A stretch of DNA of 64,000 bases from Flammula alnicola (Eukaryota; Basidiomycota; Agaricomycetes; Agaricales; Strophariaceae): assembly GCA_015499995.1 (NCBI GenBank), contig JADNRV010000200.1, positions 24,848 through 88,847 of the forward strand, in the 5' to 3' direction. The translations under genes and the position numbers were made by a program. Position 1 is the stretch's first letter. Every line of letters starts with the position of its first letter. The notes under the pieces were generated by a model. It saw only the letters and a program-made list of their open reading frames with translations. It was not told the origin of the DNA and did not search any database. This document shows positions 1 to 9,931 of the stretch, piece by piece.

Positions 1-430
1 TGGTTCTATCTCTCAGGTCCTCTTCACTTCGTTGCCTACAATAAGTCGTTTAGCTCAAGAAATTCAATGACAAACTTGCTGGCTTCTGCGTCCCGTTGCA
101 ACTCTTTGCCCTCCCCTTCGCATCCCCGATTCGTTCCCGACACAGCCCCGCGATCCTGATTCGTGTACATGCCATTGAAGGTACGCTGGCAGTTGGATGT
201 TGAAAGTTGAACGTTGAACGTTGAACTTCGACCCCTTCGCCTTCTACAGCTGCATGAGCGCGCCGTATCTGACTCAGAGGAATGCCACATGGATGAACCT
301 GAAACTCTCCAAAATGCCGAATGTCTGAATGATACAGAGCTAGGTAAGTTGCTATGTATTACGCCAGAAAATCGGAAATCGATCGACACGGCCTTCACAC
401 CTTAATTCAGGCAATGTCTCTGAGCGCCGA

Positions 431-2070
431 GCGATATTTGCAACTGGAGGCAACTTCGGTACAAGTTTCTTTTCTCAAGGGAAGGTCGGGGTTAAGGTCA
501 TTACTTGTTTTTGACAAGTGCCTCTCAACTTGAGCACAACACACCTGGCCTACGAGAACATATCAATCACATAATGACTTCAGACCCACCTTTATGCATG
601 CTAAATCCCTCGACATCCAACTACGAGCTCTCATCATCGAACCCTTCTTCAATTTGACTCCTCATCCACACCTCACTCCGACCATGATCATAGATGGGTT
701 GGATGAACGTGAAGCACACGACATCCGGCGACTTATTCTGACGCTCAGTGCCGAAGCCTTGGCTAGCTGCCCCGGTGGGCGTATTCGTGAATCTTTCGAT
801 TCAAGGACTTTATATTTTTTCGTGCGACGCGTCGTGCTTGACGAACCAATTTCCGAGATGGCTTCGACGCCATCTACAGAAAGAATGAACTCCTTTCGCG
901 TGCAGATAAACCATGGTCATCGGAAGGAATCGTTTGATCTCGCATCCGGTCAATTTATCTACGCTGCAACTGTGCTAAAATTCGTTGGGCAGAATGGCAT
1001 CACCCAAACAAGCCGCTTCAAGTCGCGTTAGAATCTAATCCTCGACGCTCGACTGTTTTCGCGGACTCGATGACCTGTACAACCACATCCTGTCAGTTTG
1101 TCTATATACAGACACCCTTGACCTCGTCCTTAGAACTCTTCTAGCTCTTCACTGTCCTCAACCCCCGCGCGTCATCGAGGATATCCTAGAATTGGAGCAA
1201 GGCCAAGTCTATCTAATATTGCGCGGTCTTCGGTCTTTAGTGCTATTGAAGGTGGTTGCTCTGGTGATGATGATCATGAAAACGTTTCGGAAGCTGAAGA
1301 TTGAATGCGCTTTTACCATGCTTCGTCTGCCAATTTTCTCACCGCTCAGGGCCCTTCTACAAGAAGCACAAGCGCGGTTGAGGCTAGACGGATTTCGGTT
1401 GACTACCAAGCGGATATCATTGTCTTCATGAAGTTTCTGTTCTGTTCTAAGTTCTTAGCATAAATCTTACGCTTAAACCTTCTTCTACAGCTCTGGATAC
1501 TCTCGACCGTCCGTGTCTTAGAACTTGGGGATACCTGAAATGGCCTCTCTCGCCAGTGCCACACTTCTGGTCGTGCTCCGATGAAGTCCGTGGCAAAATC
1601 GTTCAAGACTTATGAGATTCTGAGCAGTATTTTTGGAACAAACCGAAAGTGAAAATTATGGATGTCATTTTTGAGGCTTTGCATTGCGATGACTGCCCTG
1701 CCTCTTTCTATCTGATTTCGTAGGCTACTGTTGATGTTCCTTATTAGCGTACGACGTACACCAAAAGAAAGTGGTACTTATGAGTGTTGGGGACACAATT
1801 CAAACCCTGGCAATGATCGAACCTGGATTCTCTCTGATTGGCGCTTCGAGTCCTCATGTAGATTCAGCTAGGGACATCATCACTTGGTTAGAGGCAAGTC
1901 GCCCCGAGTTGCCCATTGCCTATATCCGCCTCATTTTTGGTATGACGGGCCTTCCAGAGCCATCTCTGGATGTTTATCTGAGGTGGCAAAATACACTTCT
2001 AGACGTGGAAGATTTTGAAAAAGAAAAACCTCGACAATCATCGACTTTGCCACTGGGCAATAACATGAGC
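431..2070 (+). pseudogene. Decayed NACHT-domain NTPase gene (NLR-like)
   Basis: Fragments in changing frames keep the order of an agaric NACHT NTPase. Near 431-490 there is a degraded N-terminal strand (AIFATGGNFGTSFF). The open stretch 594-1031 reads through LRALIIEPF, the Walker-B-like IIDGLDE (about 684-705) and then SGQFIYAATVLKFV. From about 1085 another frame reads YNHILSV, and 1170-1240 reads VIEDILELEQGQV followed by LILRGLRSLV, all typical of the helical region after the NACHT core. From about 1490 to 2070 matching pieces (LRTWGYLKWPLSPVPHFW) are interrupted by TGA/TAA stops. These proteins are intracellular signal-transducing ATPases, often linked to heterokaryon incompatibility and innate-type recognition. 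The Walker A loop is not recognisable and no single frame spans the domain, so this copy is dead. The family call rests on remembered family motifs. Confidence 0.6.
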
Positions 2071-2473
2071 ATTTGAAAATCTCCCCTCCCCCCGATGGTT
2101 CTCATCTCGCTTCTATGAATGGGAATCGACGGCTCGGAGAATATTTGCATTCGTTAGCAGTATCATCCCAACACTTACCGCACATGTCTTGGTGCTGGTC
2201 CGCCACTGTTCCTGTTTTACTTGGTCTGCTTTTGATCTGTAATTTTGCGCAACTTTAAAATGAGACTAATGAGTGTATAAGCCTGTAAAGATAGACTAGA
2301 CGCATACGAAAAGTGAGATAAAGCGAGTGTGAGAAGTAGATAAAACGAGTGTGACTACTAAGTCCAAGATAAATCCTAACACTCTGGACATCTCTGAACG
2401 AAAATTAAACGATATGGATACAACAATATTAGTGGATATTACACTTGAAGAAAAAAATTGACACCTCTATCAT

Positions 2474-4263
2474 CTACTCCGCCGAATACGTCGGAGGCAT
2501 CTCGACAACGTTAACGTGCGAACGATTCAAATTGGCATGTTGAGGTAGCCGCACCCCACTGTCTTCATGTATCATAATCACCGATGGGCCGTCGCTAGCA
2601 CTAGCACTGCTAGGTGAAGACACGTGGGGGCGCGTCGAACTTGATGTTTGGGAAGCCTCCGATGGTCCTGCCGCCAATCTCCATGGTTTATTTGGGCTCA
2701 TCGACGACGGGGTACGGACATAAATGTCGGAGCTTCCTACGTCTCTGGCTTGCTGCCTCTTCGAGTCGAAAGGTGGATTGAAAGATGAGAGAGGAGAATG
2801 GCTAGATGATCTCTCAGCCATTGATGGGCCGACGTTGAAAGGTTCAACGACGTCGACGCCCGAATCCTTGGCCTTCTCGCGCAATCTTTTATTGCGTTGC
2901 CGTAGGAAGAGAAAGGCGAATATTAAAAGAGCAAGGGCCAAGACGCCTATGATGCACCCTGCTATGATGCCGATGTGGTTGGAACTATGACCTTGATTTT
3001 GATTTGACGCGGCACTCGAGGATCCGTCAGAAGCTACTTGGCCAGGAATTGAAGATCCTGCAGAAGAGGCGGCTGGAAGTCCGGACAATAATGACGGCGA
3101 CGACGACGACGAGGACCGTGATGACGATGGGGTACTCGAATTGAGACTAGAATTGGAGACTCCTGAATTGGAAGGGTTGGATGGAAGTGCTGGAAGTCCA
3201 GCCAGAGATGCCGATGATATGCCTGAGCTTCCACCAGTGGATCCGGACGGGACTATTGGAGTTCCACCAGAGGATGCGGTTCCACCAGAGGATACGGTTC
3301 CACCAGAGGATGTAGTTCCATCAGAGGATGCGGGCTGTGAAGCTACTGCCCCTGTGCCAGTCTGAACGATGACGTTGTAAATCGACAGCGGTGTGGTGTT
3401 GCTATTTCCCTGGTATACGACTTTAATGTTGTGTTGTCCATTAGAAAGTTGTCCCGTTGAAAAGAAAATTTGGTTGAGTTCTACACCAGTATTCTGCGAA
3501 GCAACTCCGTTGAGGGTGAACGAGACGGGATTTCCACCGTCGATCGAATAGGTTGCAGTTGTGGCCGCAAACGGGAGTGCCGAGTTGTAAAAACCGTACC
3601 AGGTGAGGGATTCGCCTATACATGCTTCATCAAAGGGAGTCGGAGACACAATGAAGACGAACTACGAACCATTGAAGTCCATACTGTATACCGAGCTTTG
3701 TTGCCTCGTTATATACCCCGGAGCATATTGCGCCCATCCAGTTCCGAATTGCATTGCTGGATCACCGGTGTTGATGAAGATGGCAGCGTTATCCAACGAA
3801 ACGCTCGCCGAAGGAATATAGAAGAGGAAATCGAACCAATAAAAACTGGGGTTTGGAGCGGTCACAGTGAGGGTGATTACATGGGGCCCATCCGACAACC
3901 CATATTGTTGGCACTGTGTTACCCGATTCTCCGCCGCAGAGAGGACGGCGCTTTCGATTTTGACCCCGTCGATGAAGCAGTCTCGCGATGGATTTGATGA
4001 ATCCATAGTTGCACCAATGACACCCACATAAGTACCTAGTTTGCGGGGGCTTTTGTCAGCTTCAATTTCGGGGGAGGCAGCGACGACAAGAACATACCCT
4101 GGAAAGAATACGAAAAGCTCCCTGTCCCTTTTGTGTAGTGCATGGTGCGCAAGTACGGAGCACCATAGTTGCCGTTGTTGTCTTTGCTGCCTTGGTCTGC
4201 GATCCATTGCCCGCTATAAACTAGGCCAGGATCTGTGTCGTCGATCATAATTGCTCGCGACAT
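2474..4263 (-). CDS. Single-pass membrane protein with galactose-binding-like ectodomains (paralog 1)
   Basis: Three exons (4263-4098, 4035-3670, 3615-2474) splice in phase to a 557-residue protein. The N-terminal half holds two repeats of an agaric-specific beta-sandwich-like module (IDDTDPGLVYSGQW at the start, then INTGDPAMQFGTGW), each followed by a region with a WYG/FNG motif and DGPHVITL or NGQHNIKVVY strands. A long Ser/Gly/Thr-rich stalk follows, then one hydrophobic segment (IIAGCIIGVLALALLIFAFL, about residue 395) with a basic stop-transfer (RQRNKRLREK). The roughly 150-residue tail ends in EDSGVRLPQ and VVEMPPTYSAE. No classical signal peptide is visible. The layout resembles fungal Mid2/SKG6-type surface sensors, but the ligand is unknown. 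The paralog at 7705 lies beyond HEM14, in opposite orientation. Confidence 0.8.
3261..3332 (-). repeat. 18-bp coding minisatellite in the stalk of paralog 1
   Basis: Four head-to-tail 18-bp units (GTTCCACCAGAGGATGCG and variants on the + strand) encode the repeating stalk motif SSGGT(V/A/T). The unit is a multiple of three, so copy-number change would alter stalk length without a frameshift. Confidence 0.85.
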
Positions 4264-4545
4264 CTCTCTGCGTTATCCGGGTATATGAGGAGAGGGTATA
4301 CGAGTCGAGCAGATACGACTTCTCAATGAAGATCGTGGTGGGTGTTGGGAGAGTCAGAATCCTCCAACAACCCCGACGGCCCTCGCGGGCAGGGATATAC
4401 CGAGCGTGTGCGCCCCGGACAAGATCGTCCCTGGCAAACGTTAGCGAAAATGCTAGTTGCCAAATGATGGAGCTGTCGGAGAATACAATCCTGCGGCCAT
4501 TTGATTTTGTCTGATGGAACCACACTCGGCGAGTAGGAATCACAG

Positions 4546-5586
4546 CTAGACTTCAAGTTGAGGACTATTGCACACAGGGAATCCTGCATAAACTACGGCG
4601 GTGAGCAGTCTATGGCCTTCAGATGAACTCTCTGACACAAGGAATATAACCAGTGCTCGAATGAACTTGAGATCGCGAGAGCTACAGGGGCGCCCCTGAT
4701 GGGTGTTGCCTGGGGAATATTGAATATATTCCTCGGTAAATGGCCTCACATGATTCCACTTGGCATTGATTTTGAAGGAAGAAAAAATCGGCTGGCCAGC
4801 AACTTCAGCAATGAGCATTGTGAATTGTGAATCGGGCACGAGAGGCGCGATGGATGGCATGATCCTTACAGCTGATTCCGAAAACTATGTCAGTGTTGGT
4901 TTTTTTTGTGTCGGTCCATCAGCAATATAAGATATTCAGGCACTGACCGAAATGGTAAGGCGGTCACAATGCATCTCGATTTGGAGCATACCACCACCGC
5001 GTGCAAACCACGTGCAAGTCACACTTGAATACTGCTTTCAACTTATTCTTCCACTTTCTACTGTCCTTTCTGAGATGTTTCCTCATAAGAATAGCAACCC
5101 GCCTCCCTATAATAATTCTATACTCCTCAGTCAAGCTGGATTTGTATTTGTGGATGATCTTCCACCTTCTCCTTCTCTCAGCGCAGCTACTCGACAATTG
5201 TGACATGTGACTCCTCCACAGCAGGCGCTCCATTCTCGAATCAAGACACCTCGCGACGGCTTACCATTTTGGACAGTGCCTGAATATCTTATATTGCTGA
5301 TGGACCGACACAAAAAAAACCAACACTGACATAGTTTTCGGAATCAGCTGTAAGTTTGAAGCTAAGCAACTCGGATAAATCATGAGGAACGGGTTCGGCG
5401 CCAACATAAGTTTGTCGGGTTGATCCGGCTACCAAAAGGCGTCGTGAGTATTCCCAGCCGTTGACAACTTTGACGAGAACATTCTCCTAACTTACCAACA
5501 TATATGGACCCCTCGAGGCTTATGACGGGCTGGTCTGGTCTTTGAGAGGTTATCTCTAGCTGTGGAAGTCTACAGCGTGGCGCAAT
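4546..5586 (-). CDS. Uncertain hypothetical gene interrupted by a foldback repeat
   Basis: Coding-like segments lie on the minus strand. After a CAG acceptor-like site near 5570 the frame reads LEITSQRPDQPVISLEGSIY, followed by a GTAAGT donor near 5495. A second piece near 5405-5330 reads GAEPVPHDLSELLSFKLTAD and enters the foldback arm. Beyond the repeat, 4860-4546 is open (MPSIAPLVPDSQFTMLIAEV, later NHVRPFTEEYIQYSPG). Reading the foldback as an intron between the last two pieces gives a coherent product. No ATG was found outside HEM14 exon 1, which is immediately upstream on the other strand, so the true start and exon set are unclear. No family is recognised. Confidence 0.3.
4865..5354. 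repeat. Foldback inverted repeat (MITE-like), ~97-bp arms
   Basis: The left arm (4865-4961) and right arm (5259-5354) are near-perfect inverted copies starting CTTACAGCTGATTCCG, with only about three mismatches or indels, around a 297-bp centre. The arms contain a T8/A8 run and the shared stretch GTGTCGGTCCATCAGC. No convincing target-site duplication is seen at the arm edges, so this is either a non-autonomous foldback element or a local inverted duplication. It sits about 230 bp upstream of the HEM14 start. Confidence 0.85.
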
Positions 5587-7255
5587 ATGCCTCCAGGAAA
5601 AATTGCAGTCTTGGGTGGTGGACTCACGGGACTCTCGTCGGCCTATCACCTTTCACGAAGATTTCCAACATCACAAGTCGTCCTGCTGGAAAAACAAGCT
5701 CGACTAGGCGGCTGGGTACGTTCTGAACGTGTTACTTTACCTCAAATCGGAGCTTCGGTGCTTTTGGAAGCGGGACCACGGTCATTGCGACCTAATGGCA
5801 AATCCGTTCTCGAGTTGGTGAGTCTTGATATAATCTTGTCGTAGTTTTATTCGACTAACGACAACGGCTAGATAAATCTACTGAAACTTGAAGACAAGGT
5901 GATCACAGTGCCACAGACATCCCCTCCAGCCAAGGCTCGTTATTTATATATCCCGAAATCAAATTCATCCACGGTTTATGGCCTGCAACGGCTACCCTCT
6001 TCCGTTCTATCCCTTCTGGGTTCTCCATTTCTGTCAATAATGCTGCCAGCAATCCTTCGCGAGCCTTTCAAAAGGGCTAATCGGCCCCCAAACTCTCAGG
6101 ACGAGAGTGTGGATGCATTTCTTTCCCGACGTTTCGGGGAGACGTTCGCGAGGATGTTTGGTAGCGCACTGGTACATGGAATCTACGCTGCAGATTCTCG
6201 GAAACTGAGTATTCGAGCTGCCTTTCCGAGCGTGTGGAAAGCGGAGGAGAGGGGCTGTGGAAGCATGGTTCGAGGGTTACTGATGCCAGGAAAGACGAGG
6301 AAAAAGGACGAGGAGGTTTATGACCTTGGAAGGACGTTGGATATGATGCATGGAGTTTCGGTCTATTCATTCCGAGACGGGATGGAGACATTGACCAAGG
6401 CATTGGAGGACCACCTACGGTCCGCCTTAAATGTCAGCATTCTGGAGAATACGGCAATTTCGGGCTTCAAGCAGCTACAGGACCGTTCATTCGAGGTCGG
6501 TTTGCTTATAAAACCTTCTCATTATTTTCTGACACGTCTACTAGATTCTGCATTCTCGTGGAGATTCCTTGAGAGCAACTCATGTTGTTTCTGCTCTGCC
6601 TCTTCCCATATTGCAAGGCCTCATCTCAGAATCTACCTCTGGCACCCATCCTCTGCCTCAAATCCCCCACCTCGCTGACAATCCGACATCAACAGTGCGC
6701 GTCGTCAATCTCGTCTTCCCATGCCCTCCTAAGGATATCCACCCTGAAGGTTTTGGTTACCTGATACCCCGCCCTGCCACCGGATATCCGAACCCCTCTG
6801 ACTCATCCTCGTCGGGCATCCTCGGCACTGTTTTCGACTCCTGCTCACTCCACGAGCAAGATCTTCCTCCCACTGAGGATTACTACAGCAAAGCACCGCA
6901 CACGAAGCTCACAATGATGACTGGCGGTCCATATCCAAAACTTCCACTGCCACCACAGCTCGTCTCTTCAGAAAGCACGAGCATTCCGCCCTTCATTCGA
7001 TCTCTTCTTGACAAGTTGGAGGTACAACTGGGCCGCCACATTCCGGATCCGGTATATTGGCGTATATGGAATAACGAAGCCTGCATACCGACGCTCTTGC
7101 CTGGCCATCTGGAGCGTATGGAAGAGATGCAGGCGGTTTTGCGTAATTCCGTCGGGTGGAATGGAAGACTTGCTGTTGTCGGCGCAGGGGTCGGAGGTGT
7201 TAGCGTTGGCGATTGTGTTGAGGCTGGAAGGAGGGTTGGAAGGGACTGGACTTGA
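5587..7255 (+). CDS. HEM14: Protoporphyrinogen IX oxidase
   Basis: Three exons (5587-5817, 5872-6495, 6545-7255) give 521 residues. The enzyme oxidises protoporphyrinogen IX to protoporphyrin IX with FAD and O2, the penultimate step of heme synthesis, at the inner mitochondrial membrane. The N terminus shows the dinucleotide-binding fold (AVLGGGLTGLSSAYHL, about residues 7-22) and the GGWVRSE flavin motif. The middle contains FGSALVHGIYAADSRKLSIR, typical of PPOX, and the C terminus ends in the second FAD motif VVGAGVGGVSVGDCVEAGR. Length and motif order match fungal Hem14. The ATG at 5587 lies directly before the GxGxxG strand. The second intron uses a GTCGGT donor. A foldback repeat lies in the upstream region. 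Confidence 0.93.
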
Positions 7256-7704
7256 CGTGAAAGAAGGAAGAAGGCAGCTTTCATGTCAATACCTTGAAGC
7301 CGATCTTTCTACATGCTTAATAACGCTTCAATGCAGCAACTGTGTTCCGGACAGTGCGATTGATTACCGCCATTCCGAAATAAGTACCATAACTCTTGCG
7401 CATTGTGACTACCAACAACAGCCAACAACCCATTCAACATCCGGTGGTGCCATTATGGATGCATTTCATCAGAATACGCCGAACGTTCGACGTTGGAAAG
7501 CTTGATGATTTCTGATCACGTCAAGAACGTTGGCCAGGTGCATTTGCTCTTCTGCATAGCCAAATTGCGATAACAAGATAATTTTAGACGAGGCCCTCAC
7601 GCATATAATGTGAGGCTTCTCTCACTCTTCCTCCACTTCCTTCAAGTTCCAAACTTGGAGCCACATATTGTCCTCTTCCAAGTTCCCAGAGCAACTAGTC
7701 AGAG
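7256..7704 (+). promoter_or_regulatory. HEM14 3' flank and promoter region of membrane-protein paralog 2
   Basis: This 449-bp stretch carries no coding signal that I trust. It holds the end of HEM14 and a C/T-rich run just before the ATG at 7705 (about 7617-7690, CTCTCACTCTTCCTCCACTT), which is typical of basidiomycete core promoters. Confidence 0.45.
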
Positions 7705-8911
7705 ATGTCCCAGTGGGTGAGGGTGGATGACTGGGATAGCGGCATACACTATTCCGGACAATGGGTTGACAGTCAGATTAACACTGGATCCGGTGACGGG
7801 ACCGATGAAACATATTTGCAAGATGCATTCCAAGGGACTGGACATTATATGAATCCCATTGATAGCAGTCCATCGAATCTATCATTCGCTTTTAATGGTG
7901 AGTACACTTTAATTCTCTGTAGAGCGATTGTCCTAGAATCTGAACAGGAATCGACTCACAGGTTCCGCGGTAGCGCTCTATGGCATGTTTGCTGCACTTA
8001 ACGCTTCCGGGGACCCGATTCCATCTTGGGAGTGTTTCATTGATGGGGAGAGCATCGCGGCCAATAGGGCATTTGGGCAATTTCCATGGCAAAGTTATTG
8101 CGAAAAGGATGGACTGGACGACGGGCCGCATACTCTTACCGCTAATATTCGATATAAAAACTTCGATATCCACAACGCAACAGCTGCAGCCGAATTTTGG
8201 CTGGACTTCATCCAATACATTCCGAGCGCCTCTGCAATCACTTCGCTCCTCCCATCCTTACCCTATTTCTTTGTTGATTCGACGGATCCACGGCTTCAGT
8301 ATCAGGGAGATTGGGAGCCGTTCGGTACAGCGAATATGACGCTGGCTGCCAATGCATCATTCTTCTTGGATTTCAGTGGTATTGATCCTGGCTTCATCCT
8401 GTTGTAGGCTGCATATATCTGACTTGATTGATATTTAACAGGTCAGTCCCTCGCCTGGTACAGTCTCTCGACGAGTTCAGTCCTCAACACAAATGAAACG
8501 ATATTCCCGGACGGTATTGACATATTGCGCGCCCCAACCACGTGCCAATACTTCGTTGATGGAATATCTCCTGTGCATTTCACTGCCTCAACAGCCTCCA
8601 TAACTTCTACCTATAACCACATATCATTTCAGACTAGTTTACTCCCGCCGGGCCAGCACAACATCACTGTCCAGTGCTATGCAGTAGGACAACCATTCAC
8701 TCTGGACTACCTCATAATTCAAAGCGGTACTTCACTTTCTGAAAATGCTTCGACTGGAACCTCGACTACCTCACCCTCAACCAGTGGACCCCCGATTCCG
8801 AGACCGAGCGGAAATGTCGACATTGGCGCTATCGTGGGAGGAATAGTCGGCAGTACGCTGCTAATCATCCTTCTCATATTTTTCGTCCTCCGCCACCGCA
8901 TCAAGCGCTAG
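7705..8911 (+). CDS. Membrane-protein paralog 2, truncated by a transposon (5' part)
   Basis: Three exons (7705-7897, 7962-8378, 8442-8911) splice in phase to 359 residues. The ectodomain parallels paralog 1: VDDWDSGIHYSGQWVDSQ, then CFIDGESI, then a second module VDSTDPRLQYQGDW, LAWYS and LPPGQHNITVQCYA. A short Ser/Thr/Pro stalk leads to one membrane segment (IGAIVGGIVGSTLLIILLIF, about residue 330) and the basic anchor RHRIKR. Translation stops right after the anchor because the first three bases of the inserted transposon are an in-frame TAG (8909-8911). The lost cytoplasmic tail is still recognisable at 15624-16378. The truncated protein could still be made and inserted into membrane, but without its cytoplasmic tail. 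Confidence 0.8.
8900..8908 (+). repeat. Left 9-bp target-site duplication of the 6.7-kb transposon
   Basis: ATCAAGCGC here is repeated exactly at 15624-15632, directly abutting TAGTCT and AGACTA, the two ends of the inserted element. Both copies are read in the same codon phase (Ile-Lys-Arg) of the host gene. Confidence 0.85.
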
Positions 8912-8977
8912 TCTCCCGTAGTCAGACTATTAAATTCGTGACTTTTGTTGTTTATGATAGAGTCACTCATATATAGT

Positions 8978-9841
8978 CAGGCTCCTAAACCATCCTCTCG
9001 TTCGAGAATCCTCTTCATATAGGGTAGATAGGATGTTATCTAATCTTTGTTATCTAAGGACAAATAAATGACAACAGAACTTACGATGGGGATTCTCGAT
9101 AGAGAGGCTGGCCTATTTTGGATTCGGTGATCTCGGGCATACCTTCTAACACCCAACGTAGGGTTTATGTTTAGTAGATTCAACTTCATTATATTTTGAT
9201 GTGTCAGCACATATCAACAGACGTTCGCGTCAATACTATCACGTGTCGGGTGTTTAAAAATCGAGAATATCAGAGAATATCTCAACGGCTACTCAACCTA
9301 CAGGCTTGAAATTTGGCACGAATATTTTAGTATGCACCTTAAGTGCCTCTGAGAAGTTTCATGCTTTTTGAGTGAGGCCACGCAGCACTAGGGCAGAAAT
9401 AGGCCTTTTTTGACACATCTTTCATGAATGGCAGAGTCAAAACCTAAGAAATCTGCCCCGTAATTTTATGAGAGGTCCAAATACATTCCTAGAATATATA
9501 TAACCTGGTTTTATTGTCATTATTATGCCAATGAACCTCCTGGGCAAGCAGAATGTGGCTGGTCTCCTTTTCCGGATGTGACCAAACGGTGACCTTTGGT
9601 GATTGATGTGCTGACACATCAAAATATAATGAAGTTGAATCTACTAAACATAAACCCTACGTTGGGTGTTAGAAGGTATGCCCGAGATCACCGAATCCAA
9701 AATAGGCCAGCCTCTCTATCGAGAATCCCCCATCGTAAGTTCTGTTGTCATTTATTTGTCCTTAGATAACAAAGATTAGATAACATCCTATCTACCCTAT
9801 ATGAAGAGGATTCTCGAACGAGAGGATGGTTTAGGAGCCTG
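8978..9841. mobile_element. Nested MULE-like foldback MITE (864 bp)
   Basis: The left (8978-9212) and right (9606-9841) arms are about 235-bp terminal inverted repeats, identical by eye except for one extra G in the right arm; both begin CAGGCTCCTAAACC when read inward. The 9-bp direct repeat ATATATAGT flanks it exactly (8969-8977 and 9842-9850). Long TIRs plus a 9-bp duplication are characteristic of Mutator-like elements. The 393-bp centre contains no credible gene, so the element is non-autonomous. The near-identity of the arms argues for recent insertion or recent gene conversion. Confidence 0.85.
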
Positions 9842-9874
9842 ATATATAGTCTGATTTGACGCGCGGTGGTCAAC

Positions 9875-9901
9875 CCGTAGCTCGATTTTGCGTCACGTGT
9901 A
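9875..9901 (+). repeat. Left 27-bp subterminal inverted repeat of the transposon
   Basis: The stretch starts CCGTAGCTCGATTTTG and contains CACGTG. Its inverted partner is at 15569-15595 with two mismatches. It lies about 30 bp before the transposase ATG and probably serves as transposase binding site and/or promoter. Confidence 0.8.
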
Positions 9902-9931
9902 ATATCCCGTTATGGTAATGGGTCAGAATCG

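Noticed and set aside
3141..3365. Plus-strand frame over the stalk of membrane-protein paralog 1
   Set aside because: It is the antisense shadow of the minisatellite coding repeat.
8525..8911. Treating the 359-residue membrane protein as a naturally tail-less gene
   Set aside because: The exact 9-bp repeat at 15624, the restored codon phase and the paralog-like tail ending at 16378 make truncation by insertion the better explanation.
9437..9622. A gene inside the foldback MITE
   Set aside because: The 61-codon frame runs into the right inverted repeat and has no coding features.
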